A stretch of 44,702 nucleotides of DNA, taken from the NCBI RefSeq assembly GCF_003347595.2, contig NZ_QCZK02000023.1, positions 1 to 44,702 of the forward strand, written 5' to 3'. Positions within the stretch are counted from its first letter, which is position 1. The number at the start of each line of letters is the position of its first letter. The position numbers and the translations under genes were made by a program. Shown here piece after piece: positions 8,570-16,616 of the stretch. A model generated the notes under the pieces. That model worked only from the letters and a program-made list of their open reading frames with translations. It had not been told where the DNA came from and ran no database searches. Source of the DNA: Botryobacter ruber. GTDB lineage: Bacteria; Bacteroidota; Bacteroidia; Cytophagales; Hymenobacteraceae.

Positions 8570-9415
8570 TTATTGGGTAGGCCCTGTATCCACCTTCGCC
8601 TCCAGTATATTCTGAACCTGTGCAGGCACATTGGAAAGCAGGTCGTAGCCTGTTTTGGTTTCGATGGCATCAACGGATGTGCGGTAGCCATCCCAGTCGT
8701 TGCTGATGCTGTTGGAATTTGGTGTGTCTACGGCTATTACCCGGGTGCTGGCGGTAACGCGGCTCACATCGTTGGTACCTAAAGGCAACACGACGATTAC
8801 TTTCCAGATGCGGCTGGGAACGGTAATCTTTCCGCTGGCGATGGTTTCTTTCTGGCCGTTGCTGCCATCCCCGCCCCTGCCATAGTTTCCCATGATCACG
8901 TAAAGCTCGTTGCCCTGGTCTACCAATGTGCGGCAGTAACTCTCGAGGCTGGCCCAGGTGCGCTGGTTGTTGTTAGGAGCCTGCGGAATCATGTTCGTCA
9001 TCAGGAAAGTGGCTGAATTATCTGCCTCGCTTCCGGTACGGTCGGCGGAGGGGCAGTTGTGGCCGCGGTCGAAGCCGCTGCCGGTGTAGTCACTGTTGAG
9101 TACTTTGGTAAAGCCGGCGGGCAAGGTGTTGTCGGCTCTGAAGTCATCCTGGCGGGGCGCCTCCCCCAGCCAGGCTTTGCTCAGGTGCCAGCTCACCCAG
9201 TTGGGTATGCCCTTGCCGCTGTTGTACGACAGGCTGTACTGGGGCTTCTCCAGCAGGTAGTTGTTGGCATCGGTTCCGGCCCCACTGGGGTTGCCCATGG
9301 CCATGTTACTTTCACGAACCGTATCCTGGTCTGGTGCGGGTGCCTCTTCGGTACAGGAAAACAGGAACGATACCAGGAACACCGGGTACAGCAGGTTTTT
9401 AAGATATTTTATCAT
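8570..9415 (-). CDS. Secreted DNA/RNA non-specific endonuclease (NucA/NUC family), lipoprotein
   Basis: A Mg2+-dependent sugar-non-specific nuclease that would degrade extracellular DNA and RNA. The start at 9415 (MIKYLKNLLYPV...) is preferred over an upstream Met because it gives a clean lipoprotein signal: hydrophobic core, lipobox LFSC and Cys21. The mature part has the family's DRGH motif (S-G-F-D-R-G-H-N-C-P-S-A-D-R), whose His is the general base, and the downstream metal-ligand block T-N-M-I-P-Q-A-P-N-N-N-Q-R-T-W-A-S-L-E. About 281 residues, normal for the family. It is convergent with a NuiA-type inhibitor, the pairing known from Anabaena NucA/NuiA. It is probably anchored in the outer or inner membrane with the enzyme outside the cytoplasm. 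Confidence 0.9.
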   Translation of the reverse strand: MIKYLKNLLYPVFLVSFLFSCTEEAPAPDQDTVRESNMAMGNPSGAGTDANNYLLEKPQYSLSYNSGKGIPNWVSWHLSKAWLGEAPRQDDFRADNTLPAGFTKVLNSDYTGSGFDRGHNCPSADRTGSEADNSATFLMTNMIPQAPNNNQRTWASLESYCRTLVDQGNELYVIMGNYGRGGDGSNGQKETIASGKITVPSRIWKVIVVLPLGTNDVSRVTASTRVIAVDTPNSNSISNDWDGYRTSVDAIETKTGYDLLSNVPAQVQNILEAKVDTGPTQ

Positions 9416-9488
9416 ACAGAAAGGGGATAGCTTCCAAAGGCACACAAGTTACAGCTAGCCGGAGAAAAAGCAAAACCTGCACAACAGG

Positions 9489-9590
9489 GGCAGCAGTAAA
9501 AGAAGTGGTGACAGCAGCTGCAGAAAAAAACCAGCGTATAAAGCCGGAAATTGTTCTGCAGCCCCTGTCACCACGCCCACTGCACCTCAA
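9489..9590. repeat. Diverged inverted pair of the dispersed repeat
   Basis: The segment 9489-9528 (GGCAGCAG... AGTGGTGACAGCAGCTGCAGAA) and the opposite-strand segment 9553-9590 (on the minus strand GGTGCAG...GTGGTGACAGG...CTGCAGAA) are two head-to-head relatives of the short repeat family, about 25 bp apart. RNA from either strand could fold here. It lies between the nuclease and the MscS gene. Confidence 0.4.
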
Positions 9591-9656
9591 CCTAGGGTTG
9601 AAGCAATTAAAATTATTTTACTGATTTTAAGCAATTAGCATCCACAGCCACACCCG

Positions 9657-10748
9657 CTACTCCGCCAGCAGGGCCGAAGCGTTTTCGGCTTTGCCGTTCT
9701 CTTCGGTCTGCACGAACAACGTACGGGTCGGATAAGCAAACTCGACACCCATTTTGGCAAACTCCTCAAATATGCGCAGGTTAATCTGCTGGTGGATGTT
9801 CATGTACACCGTGTAATCTGAATCAAGGATGTAATAAACGGTTTCGAAATCGAGGCTGGAATCTCCGTAGGACACGAAATGGGAACGGTCGAACTCTACC
9901 GGGCTTTGTGCCAGAACAGCCGCTTTGATCACGTCCGGAATTTTGCGCAGGTTCTCCAGGGATGTCTGGTAGGTAACGTTTAGCTTGAACACCACCCGGC
10001 GACGCTGCATGCGCTTGTAGTTATGAATACGGGAGTTGGTCAGGTCGCTGTTCGATACGACCAGCTGCTCGCCCGAAAGCGTTTTAATGCGGGTTGTTTT
10101 CACGCCGATGTTTTCGATCACCCCGTTTTTATCGTCAATCACCACAAAATCGCCTACCTCGAACGGCCTGTCGAAAAAGATAACGAAATAATTGAACAGG
10201 TCGCCCAGGATGTTCTGAGCAGCCAGCGCGACGGCAATACCGCCAATCCCCAGGCCGGCCACAATGGCGGTGATATCGTAGCCCAGGTTGTCGAAGAGAA
10301 ACATCAGGCCGACAAACCAGATGATCACACTTATAATCAGGTTAATACCCTGCAGCTGTTTAACTTTTTCTTCACCATTATCCTGACGCCTGATGTACGA
10401 CTGCAACAGCAGTTTTACGGTATTTGATACAAACCGGATAACCAGGATTGTTACAGCAACGGTGGTGATGGCATAGATGGCATCTTTTACCTTTTCGGCC
10501 AGGAGCAGGTAGTTCAGACCGATGTAGATCACGCCCACATACAAAGCAGGAATACCAAAGCGGTCGGCACTTTCCACCACATAATTGTCAAGGTGGGTAT
10601 TGGTTCTGCTTGTCCACTTCTTTACCTTCTGCAGCACAATGCGTCTGAAAGCAGCAACTAAAATGGAACCGATCAGGATGATGGCGAGGGCAATAAAATA
10701 ATCTTCTACCGAATTGGAGTAATAGGTTTTTTCTAATAATTCTGTCAT
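9657..10748 (-). CDS. MscS-family mechanosensitive ion channel
   Basis: A 363-residue small-conductance mechanosensitive channel homologue that would release solutes on osmotic downshock. Several hydrophobic helices precede the pore-lining Gly/Ala helix (about 165-185: IVAGLGIGGIAVALAAQ, then NILGDL). The MscS beta domain follows with the signature F-D-R-P-F-E-V-G-D-F-V-V-I and G-V-I-E-N-I-G-V-K-T-T-R-I. The alpha/beta C-terminal domain ends in Y-P-T-R-T. The extra N-terminal helices make it longer than E. coli MscS (286 aa), which is common in Bacteroidota. It is apparently monocistronic. Confidence 0.92.
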   Translation of the reverse strand: MTELLEKTYYSNSVEDYFIALAIILIGSILVAAFRRIVLQKVKKWTSRTNTHLDNYVVESADRFGIPALYVGVIYIGLNYLLLAEKVKDAIYAITTVAVTILVIRFVSNTVKLLLQSYIRRQDNGEEKVKQLQGINLIISVIIWFVGLMFLFDNLGYDITAIVAGLGIGGIAVALAAQNILGDLFNYFVIFFDRPFEVGDFVVIDDKNGVIENIGVKTTRIKTLSGEQLVVSNSDLTNSRIHNYKRMQRRRVVFKLNVTYQTSLENLRKIPDVIKAAVLAQSPVEFDRSHFVSYGDSSLDFETVYYILDSDYTVYMNIHQQINLRIFEEFAKMGVEFAYPTRTLFVQTEENGKAENASALLAE

Positions 10749-11163
10749 CTTAATATTTAAGGGTTACTAAACTGAAAGCATCATCAAAACGTGCAGCAGG
10801 CAAGGCGGAGAAGCTTAATTCAGGGCTCCTGCACCATTTTTCAGCCTCCCAATCACGAAAAAAGGAATTATCTGGCTAGCAATCAAAAAATGACTCAAAT
10901 TTTATACCAGTACCGGGCACACCACTGGCAGTAGCAAATATAAAATTCCCGAGGCGAGCACCAAAGAGAGCCGGCCTGGCTGTGCGAAACCAGGGTAACT
11001 TCAGGCAGTTGTGTCTGTACCAGCTTTCTCCCTGCGGTACCAACGACAAGCCGCACGAAGGCGACAGGTTTTCGGGAAACCGGAGATCACCGGCAGGGAG
11101 CATCCTGATGGAAACATCCGAATGAGCCTATAAGCTAATAATCAAATTGCTAACCAGGAGACA
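10749..11163. other. Intergenic region between MscS and NADH dehydrogenase genes
   Basis: 415 bp without a convincing gene. A 75-codon minus-strand open frame (10876-11103) has no family resemblance and a composition unlike its neighbours, so it is probably chance. The MscS promoter should lie in its left part on the minus strand; no clear TAnnTTTG element was found. Confidence 0.5.
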
Positions 11164-12519
11164 CTAAAGTTTTTCTTTACCCTCACTGGCTTTCTGTTCC
11201 TGTTCCCGGGCAGCTTTGCCTATCTTCCGGATAACAGGCCGGATGATGATGCGGGTGCCGCTTTCGTAGGTAAAGAACTTGTACATCCAGTTACTCAGCA
11301 CCACCAGTTTGTTCCGGAAACCGATCAGGTACATGATGTGCACGAACAACCAGGTTACCCAGGCAAAAAATCCGCTCAGGTGTACATTGCCCGGCAAATC
11401 GGCAACGGCCTGGTTCCGCCCGATAATGGCCAGCGAACCTTTGTCGTGGTACTTGAAAGGCTCCAGCGGCTCGTTGCGCAGCAGGTGTTTCAGGTTATCG
11501 GCCAGCAGTTTGCCTTGTTGAATGGCAGGTTGTGCCACGCCGGGGTGGCCTTTGGGGTACTCGTCGGTTTTCATGAGGGCAATATCGCCAATGGCAAAAA
11601 CTTCGGGAAAGCCTTTGACCTGGTTAAATTCATTAACCAGGATGCGGCCACGCTCCACCGACTCCGGCGGCAGGCCATCTACCAGAGCACCTGCTACGCC
11701 GGCAGCCCAGATCAGGGTGTGCGTATGGATTATTTCTCCTGACTTGAGCGTTGCCACTTCGCCATCATAGCTGTCCACGAGCGTGTTCAGCCGGATGATC
11801 ACCCCCTTTTTATCGAGGTACTTGTGTGTCTTTTGGCTTGACTCGGGGGCCATGGGCGGCAGCACCCGGTCCATTCCTTCTATCATGTAGATGTTCATCT
11901 TGCTGAAGTCCAGGCCCGGGTAATCGCTGGGCAGCACGTGCTTGCGCATTTCGGCCAGGGCGCCGGCCAGCTCTACTCCCGTAGGGCCGCCTCCTACAAT
12001 CACGAAGTTCAGCAGGCTCTGCCGCACTTCCGGATCGGTGATCATGTTGGCCTGCTCAAACGACTGCAGCAAATGGCTGCGCAGCCGGATGGCGTCCGGA
12101 ATCTGCTTGAGGGGGAAGGAGTACTTCTCTATTTCCTTGTTCCCGAAAAAGTTGGTCTTGGTTCCGGTCGCTATTACCAGGTAATCGTAGGTGGTTGTTC
12201 CCACCAGGGTCGTAACGGTTTTGGCCACCGGATCGATTCCGGTAACGCGGGCAAGCCGGAAGTGAAAGTCTTCGTACTCATCGCCGAACATCTTGCGCAG
12301 TGGCTCTGCAATGGCCTCGGGTTCCAGGCCAGCTGTTGCCACCTGGTACAGGAGCGGCCAGAAGCCATGGTAGTTCTGCTTATCGAACATCACCACCTGG
12401 AAATCTTTCCCGGAAAGTTTCTTAACCAGGTTGATACCGCCAAAGCCGCCACCAATAATAACGACACGCGGTTTGGTAGTAGCAGGTATGTTAAGTGACA
12501 GTTTATCAAATTCGTACAT
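11164..12519 (-). CDS. ndh: Type II NADH:quinone oxidoreductase (NDH-2)
   Basis: A 451-residue FAD-dependent NADH dehydrogenase that feeds electrons into the quinone pool without pumping protons. The FAD-binding motif G-G-G-F-G-G is at 23-28, the second (NADH) Rossmann motif V-G-G-G-P-T-G-V-E-L-A-G-A-L is mid-protein, followed by W-A-A-G-V-A-G, F-A-I-G-D-I-A, and the quinone-side A-Q-P-A-I-Q-Q-G. The C-terminal part contains hydrophobic stretches (HLSGFFAWVTWLFVHIMYL) that would anchor it on the cytoplasmic membrane face. Length fits the family. It is apparently monocistronic, with a 415-bp gap downstream. Confidence 0.93.
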   Translation of the reverse strand: MYEFDKLSLNIPATTKPRVVIIGGGFGGINLVKKLSGKDFQVVMFDKQNYHGFWPLLYQVATAGLEPEAIAEPLRKMFGDEYEDFHFRLARVTGIDPVAKTVTTLVGTTTYDYLVIATGTKTNFFGNKEIEKYSFPLKQIPDAIRLRSHLLQSFEQANMITDPEVRQSLLNFVIVGGGPTGVELAGALAEMRKHVLPSDYPGLDFSKMNIYMIEGMDRVLPPMAPESSQKTHKYLDKKGVIIRLNTLVDSYDGEVATLKSGEIIHTHTLIWAAGVAGALVDGLPPESVERGRILVNEFNQVKGFPEVFAIGDIALMKTDEYPKGHPGVAQPAIQQGKLLADNLKHLLRNEPLEPFKYHDKGSLAIIGRNQAVADLPGNVHLSGFFAWVTWLFVHIMYLIGFRNKLVVLSNWMYKFFTYESGTRIIIRPVIRKIGKAAREQEQKASEGKEKL

Positions 12520-12658
12520 ATTCGTACATAAAGGTGTCTGTTATAATAAAAACTCTGCAAAAGTTTTTGCTTTTCAGCTGTTTACGGGAGTTATACTTAT
12601 TTGTGTTTGACTTGCGGAAATTTCAGCATTAACTATTGCTGCTATCCGGATGCAGTTG

Positions 12659-13669
12659 CTATTCGGGCTGGTTTTGCAGTTCAAATACCTGCGCCAGCAG
12701 CTCATAGGATCGGTTCCTGTCTTCGAGTTCAAAAGCTGCATTTACGGCAATCACCTCATCTACGCCATAATCACTGGCCAGTTGAGTAAAGGCAGTTCGT
12801 ACCTGGTCGGGCGTGCCCACCACAAAGCGTTTCCGGTTGTGGCGCAGGCGCTCCTGTTCCGCCGGGGTGTAGGTCACATCTTTGATTTCGTCATAGGTAA
12901 CCGGATCGAACTTGCCACGGGTCTCCAGCTGCAGGAAGCGGTATTCGATAACAGCCTGGGTCTGCCGGTTCTTCTCTTCATCGTCGGAGCAGAAGGTAAA
13001 GATCGCCACATTGGCCTGCGGCTCTTTCAGGTTCTGCGACGGCTGGAAGCGCTGCCTGTACATGGCTACAGCCTGCGGTCCGGCCACCGGGTTGATGAAG
13101 TGCGCAAAGGAGAATGCCATGCCGAAATGCGCCGCAAACAGGCCGCTTTGCCCGCTGGAGCTGAGCACCCACAGTTCAGGAACCGTTTCCACCACCGGAA
13201 TAGCCGTAGCGCGTGCCTGTATGGAGCCTGGTTCATGGGAATCGTTCAGGTAATTCTGCAGATCCGACAGCTGCTCAATAAATTCCTGCTCGTTAAAACT
13301 GTTGTTGGGGTTTAGCAGTGCCGCCGTCAGCCGGTCGCCGCCCGGAGCACGGCCGATGCCCAGGTCTATTCTGCCGGGCGCCAGCGTCTCGAGCATCCTG
13401 AAATTCTCCGCCACTTTGAAGGCGCTGTAATGCGGCAGCATCACGCCGCCTGATCCTAAACGGATTTTACTGGTTTTGGCCGTAAGATAGGCCAGCAGCA
13501 CTTCGGGTGTGGAGCCGGCAACGGGCGGCATGTTGTGGTGCTCCGATACCCAAAAGCGGGTAAAGCCCAGTTTGTCGGCCAGTTGCGCCAGCTCAACGGT
13601 GGCTGCAACGGCCTGCCGGGCAGTGGCTCCTTTCGGAATGTGGGACTGGTCCAGGATACTTATTTTCAT
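12659..13669 (-). CDS. LLM-class flavin-dependent oxidoreductase (luciferase-like)
   Basis: A 336-residue luciferase-like monooxygenase of the bacterial luciferase/alkanal monooxygenase superfamily, expected to use reduced FMN and O2. It begins with the beta-1 strand motif M-K-I-S-I-L-D-Q-S, then F-W-V-S-E-H-H-N-M-P and the phosphate-contact stretch I-R-L-G-S-G-G-V-M-L-P-H-Y and G-I-G-R-A-P-G-G. This is the single-subunit group annotated as MsnO8-type. No physiological substrate is known for most of these. It is divergent from the AraC regulator and DMT exporter genes at 13953, so it might share their control, which is a guess. Confidence 0.88.
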   Translation of the reverse strand: MKISILDQSHIPKGATARQAVAATVELAQLADKLGFTRFWVSEHHNMPPVAGSTPEVLLAYLTAKTSKIRLGSGGVMLPHYSAFKVAENFRMLETLAPGRIDLGIGRAPGGDRLTAALLNPNNSFNEQEFIEQLSDLQNYLNDSHEPGSIQARATAIPVVETVPELWVLSSSGQSGLFAAHFGMAFSFAHFINPVAGPQAVAMYRQRFQPSQNLKEPQANVAIFTFCSDDEEKNRQTQAVIEYRFLQLETRGKFDPVTYDEIKDVTYTPAEQERLRHNRKRFVVGTPDQVRTAFTQLASDYGVDEVIAVNAAFELEDRNRSYELLAQVFELQNQPE

Positions 13670-13727
13670 TTCTTAATCTTTAGGTTAATGGATTGCGCAG
13701 CCTTTCTGCACGCGAAGCCTGACAATT

Positions 13728-13762
13728 GCAGCAGCAAAGGCTGTGGTGGCTGCAGCAGAAAA
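13728..13762 (+). repeat. Dispersed intergenic repeat, copy B
   Basis: GCAGCAGCAAAGGCTGTGGT continues as GGCTGCAGCAGAAAA. It is closest to the copy at 18674. It lies in the gap between the divergent flavin monooxygenase and AraC genes. Confidence 0.5.
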
Positions 13763-13837
13763 CATATTGGGCCTGCAAAATGTTTACAGCACCTGCCTTT
13801 CCTGCTTCCGGATGCTGGTTCTGACTTCGCCGTCTGC

Positions 13838-13851
13838 TACTTTTGCAAAAG
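13838..13851 (+). promoter_or_regulatory. Possible promoter element within a 12-bp palindrome
   Basis: TACTTTTG at 13838-13845 matches the Bacteroidota -7 consensus on the plus strand and overlaps the perfect palindrome CTTTTGCAAAAG (13840-13851). It could drive the AraC gene with a 5' leader of about 100 bases. No good -33 element is visible, so this is weak. Confidence 0.3.
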
Positions 13852-13952
13852 TTTCCGCTTTCGGGTACGTACAGCAACTCTTTAAGTTGAGGGCGACGCC
13901 TGTAAAGCCTGTTTAGCAGTATAATATTGACAGATCAGCAAAACTCACCCCT

Positions 13953-14852
13953 ATGGCTGCACCCAAAAACAAACATCAAACCGGACAACTGCCCCTGCAG
14001 GACATGCTCAACCAAAAGGCACTGTCTATTGTGCACCTGGAGGAATACTACAGCGAGTTGTCGGAGGTGCCGCACCAGCACGATGCTTATGTGCTGATAT
14101 TTGTGCAGGAAACCAAAGGCGGCAGCAACCTGATCGACTTCCGGGAGTTTGCCATGCAGGCGGGCCGGATTTTTTTTATGCGGCCGGGGCAGGCGCACCA
14201 GCGGCAGTCGAAACAAGAGCGCGGGATGCTGGTTTCGTTTTCGGAGAAGTTCCTGCAAACAACCGGTCTTTCGGCGCACGATGTGCTGGTGATGTTCGGA
14301 GCCGTTTACCAGCACCCCTACCTCGACCTGCCCGAAAAGCTGCAGCACACTGTAGAGCAGCTGGCGCAGCTGATGGAGCAGGAACTGGCAGCTCCCGAAC
14401 CCGATCAGGCTATCCTGTCGCGCTACCTGTACATTTTGCTCAAGTACCTGGTACAGGAATGCCACCTGGCCATCAGCAAACTCACGCCCGCACGGCACAG
14501 CGAGCGCCTCTTCCGCCTGAGCACTTTGGTGGAGCAGCATTACCGGGAACACCGCAGCATTGCCTTCTACGCTGATGCGCTTGACATCACGCCCAAACAC
14601 CTGAACACGCTATGCCGCCAGTACCTCCAGAAAACCGTTTCGGATATGCAACACGAGCGCCTGCTGCTGGAAAGCAAACGGCTGCTCTACTTCAGCAGCC
14701 TCTCCGTAAAAGAAATTGCCTACCAGCTCGGGTTTGAAGATGCCTCCTACTTTGTGCGATTCTTTAAGCGACTGACCGGTACCACGCCCCAGTTGCTGCG
14801 GAAAGGAGGTTCCGAAAGTACCATACATGCAGACGAAAATCCCGTGACCTGA
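13953..14852 (+). CDS. AraC family transcriptional regulator
   Basis: A 299-residue regulator. The N-terminal ~170 residues look like a cupin-type sensor (H-Q-H-D-A-Y-V-L-I-F-V, then F-F-M-R-P-G-Q-A-H). The C-terminal ~100 residues hold the two AraC helix-turn-helix motifs: the first near A-D-A-L-D-I-T-P-K-H-L-N-T-L-C-R, the second V-K-E-I-A-Y-Q-L-G-F-E-D-A-S-Y-F-V-R-F-F-K-R. A DMT-type exporter follows 37 bp downstream on the same strand, suggesting a regulator-transporter unit. The effector is unknown. Confidence 0.93.
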   Translation: MAAPKNKHQTGQLPLQDMLNQKALSIVHLEEYYSELSEVPHQHDAYVLIFVQETKGGSNLIDFREFAMQAGRIFFMRPGQAHQRQSKQERGMLVSFSEKFLQTTGLSAHDVLVMFGAVYQHPYLDLPEKLQHTVEQLAQLMEQELAAPEPDQAILSRYLYILLKYLVQECHLAISKLTPARHSERLFRLSTLVEQHYREHRSIAFYADALDITPKHLNTLCRQYLQKTVSDMQHERLLLESKRLLYFSSLSVKEIAYQLGFEDASYFVRFFKRLTGTTPQLLRKGGSESTIHADENPVT

Positions 14853-14889
14853 GGCGCCGGCCGCTGTAGCTTTGTGGAAACTTATAACT

Positions 14890-15864
14890 ATGCAAGCAAC
14901 CGGTCAACTAAAAGCAATCGCACTGGGCTCCCTGGCCTGTGTATTCTTCAGCTCCACCTACATCATGAACAGCTTTCTGGCCTCCACCGGCGGCCACTGG
15001 GCCTGGACAACCGGGCTGCGTACTTTTTTCCTGGTGCTGCTGCTTACGGCGCTGCTGCAGGTACAGGGAAAACTACTGCCTTTGCTCCGGGCCATGCGCC
15101 AGCACCTGCTCGTCTGGATGGGCTGGGGCAGCGTAGCCTTTGGCATGACCTATTTCTGCTTAACCTCCGGCGCCTTCTTTGGCCCGGGCTGGCTGGTGGC
15201 GGGCGTGTTCCAGTTTACGATTGTAGCCGGCATTTTAGTAGCCCCATTCTTGTACAAAGATGAACGGGCAAAACTACCGCTGCGCGCCCTGCTCCTGTCG
15301 GTGCTCATCCTGACGGGCATTGCCCTGATGCAGTGGAGCCAGAAAGATGGCGCCTACAGCGGAGAGCAGCTGCTCTGGTGTGTGGTGCTGGTGCTGCTGG
15401 CTGCTTTCCTGTGGCCGCTGGCCAACCGCAAACTCATGCTGCATGTGGAGGAAAACAGCCTGCAGCTGAATGCCATACAGCGGGTGGCGGGTACTGCCAT
15501 CGGAAGTCTGCCTTTTAACCTGATGCTGATGGGCTTTGGCTACTCACAGGCAGGACTGCCGGGAGAGGAGCAACTGCTTTCGGTGCTGGTAATTTCCGTA
15601 AGTTCCGGTGTGCTGGGCTGTATCCTGTTTTTTAAAGCCATGCACCTGGCCCGCACCCAGGCTGCGGCACTGGCCGCCGTGGAGGCCACGCAGTCCATCG
15701 AAATCCTGGTGACGGTGGTGGGCGAAGTGCTGCTGCTGGGCATAGCCTGGCCCAACTGGCAGGGCAGCCTGGGCATGCTGGTGGTCATGGGCGGACTGGT
15801 GCTTTACAGTTTGCCGAAGCGGCAGCGGGTACAGAAAAGGGCAATTGTATCTTTTGAGGTGTAA
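14890..15864 (+). CDS. DMT-superfamily multidrug resistance transporter
   Basis: A 325-residue integral membrane protein with about ten hydrophobic helices in two five-helix halves, characteristic of the drug/metabolite transporter superfamily (EmrE-like MDR group). The ATG at 14890 is chosen over an in-frame TTG at 14872 because the first helix begins right after it (Q-L-K-A-I-A-L-G-S-L-A-C-V-F-F-S-S-T-Y). The second half contains the family's A-A-L-A-A-V-E-A-T-Q-S-I-E-I-L motif near the end. It is probably co-transcribed with the AraC gene. Substrate and direction (export is typical) are inferred. Confidence 0.87.
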   Translation: MQATGQLKAIALGSLACVFFSSTYIMNSFLASTGGHWAWTTGLRTFFLVLLLTALLQVQGKLLPLLRAMRQHLLVWMGWGSVAFGMTYFCLTSGAFFGPGWLVAGVFQFTIVAGILVAPFLYKDERAKLPLRALLLSVLILTGIALMQWSQKDGAYSGEQLLWCVVLVLLAAFLWPLANRKLMLHVEENSLQLNAIQRVAGTAIGSLPFNLMLMGFGYSQAGLPGEEQLLSVLVISVSSGVLGCILFFKAMHLARTQAAALAAVEATQSIEILVTVVGEVLLLGIAWPNWQGSLGMLVVMGGLVLYSLPKRQRVQKRAIVSFEV

Positions 15865-15870
15865 CGCAAC

Positions 15871-15905
15871 AGCTTCAGCACCTGCCACCATAGCCACTGC
15901 TGCCG
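15871..15905 (-). repeat. Dispersed intergenic repeat, copy C
   Basis: On the minus strand this reads CGGCAGCAGTGGCTATGGTG followed by GCAGGTGCTGAAGCT. It starts 7 bp past the stop codon of the transporter gene. The core CTATGGTGGCAGGTGC is shared exactly with the copy at 20549. Confidence 0.55.
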
Positions 15906-15972
15906 AAGTTAGGTTCTGTCAAACAAAATTCATACATTTAGCTTCTATCACAACAAAAAAGCTATCAGACTT

Positions 15973-16515
15973 ATGAAAAAGAAACCTTTCCTTTTCTCGT
16001 TTTTCATGCTGCTGTCAGGCATCCTGTTTGCGGCAACAGCCGTGGCACAGGGTGCAAAGCCCAAAGCAAGCCCACCAGCAACTTCTACCGGTAAGATCGG
16101 CAACGCCACCATTACGGTGAATTACAGCAGTCCTGCCGTGAAAGAACGGCAGATCTGGGGCGGCCTGGTACCTTACGGGAAAGTATGGCGCGCGGGAGCC
16201 AACGAGGCCACTACCCTGGAAACCGACCAGGACCTGACCGTGGAAGGCAAACTGCTGCCTGCCGGTAAATACAGCATATTCGCTATTCCGGGAGAAGACC
16301 AATGGACGGTGATCTTTAACAAGCAAACCGGCCAGTGGGGCACCCGCTACGACGAATCGGAGGATTTTCTGCGTGTAACGGCCAAACCAGTTAAATCCAA
16401 ATCGTTTAACGAGCGCCTGGCTTACGAAGTAACGCCAAAAGGACTGGTGCTGCGTTGGGAAAACCTGGAGGTACCTGTCCGGATGAGTGCCAAGAAGGCA
16501 AAAAGCAAAGCTTAA
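15973..16515 (+). CDS. DUF2911 domain-containing exported protein
   Basis: A 180-residue protein with a Sec signal peptide (about 1-25, MKKKPFLFSFFMLLSG... cut near A-V-A-Q). The rest is a DUF2911 domain: S-P-A-V-K-E-R-x-I-W-G-G-L-V-P-Y-G-K-V-W-R-A-G-A-N-E-A-T-T at about 55-82 and L-P-A-G-K-Y-S-I-F-A-I-P near 95. The family is abundant in Bacteroidota and its function is not established. The C-terminus is Lys/Ala-rich. The protein is probably periplasmic. It is transcribed alone and ends at a strong terminator. Confidence 0.92.
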   Translation: MKKKPFLFSFFMLLSGILFAATAVAQGAKPKASPPATSTGKIGNATITVNYSSPAVKERQIWGGLVPYGKVWRAGANEATTLETDQDLTVEGKLLPAGKYSIFAIPGEDQWTVIFNKQTGQWGTRYDESEDFLRVTAKPVKSKSFNERLAYEVTPKGLVLRWENLEVPVRMSAKKAKSKA

Positions 16516-16548
16516 AAAGCAGTAGAATCAATTAAGAACTCCCGCAAT

Positions 16549-16583
16549 AAAAAACGCCGCTTCAACCAGGAGCGGCGTTTTTT
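16549..16583. terminator. Bidirectional intrinsic terminator
   Basis: AAAAAACGCCGCT (16549-16561), a 9-base loop, then the exact complement AGCGGCGTTTTTT (16571-16583). A-run and T-run flank a GC-rich 7-bp stem, so it can end transcription from both the DUF2911 gene and the convergent flavin oxidoreductase gene. Confidence 0.9.
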
Positions 16584-16616
16584 GTTTATACCTGCGTCAT
16601 CGGCTGCTTTTGCAGC

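Noticed and set aside
8404..8691. 95-codon minus-strand frame at the 3' end of the nuclease gene
   Set aside because: It overlaps the nuclease gene in another frame and covers the dispersed repeat; no protein pattern.
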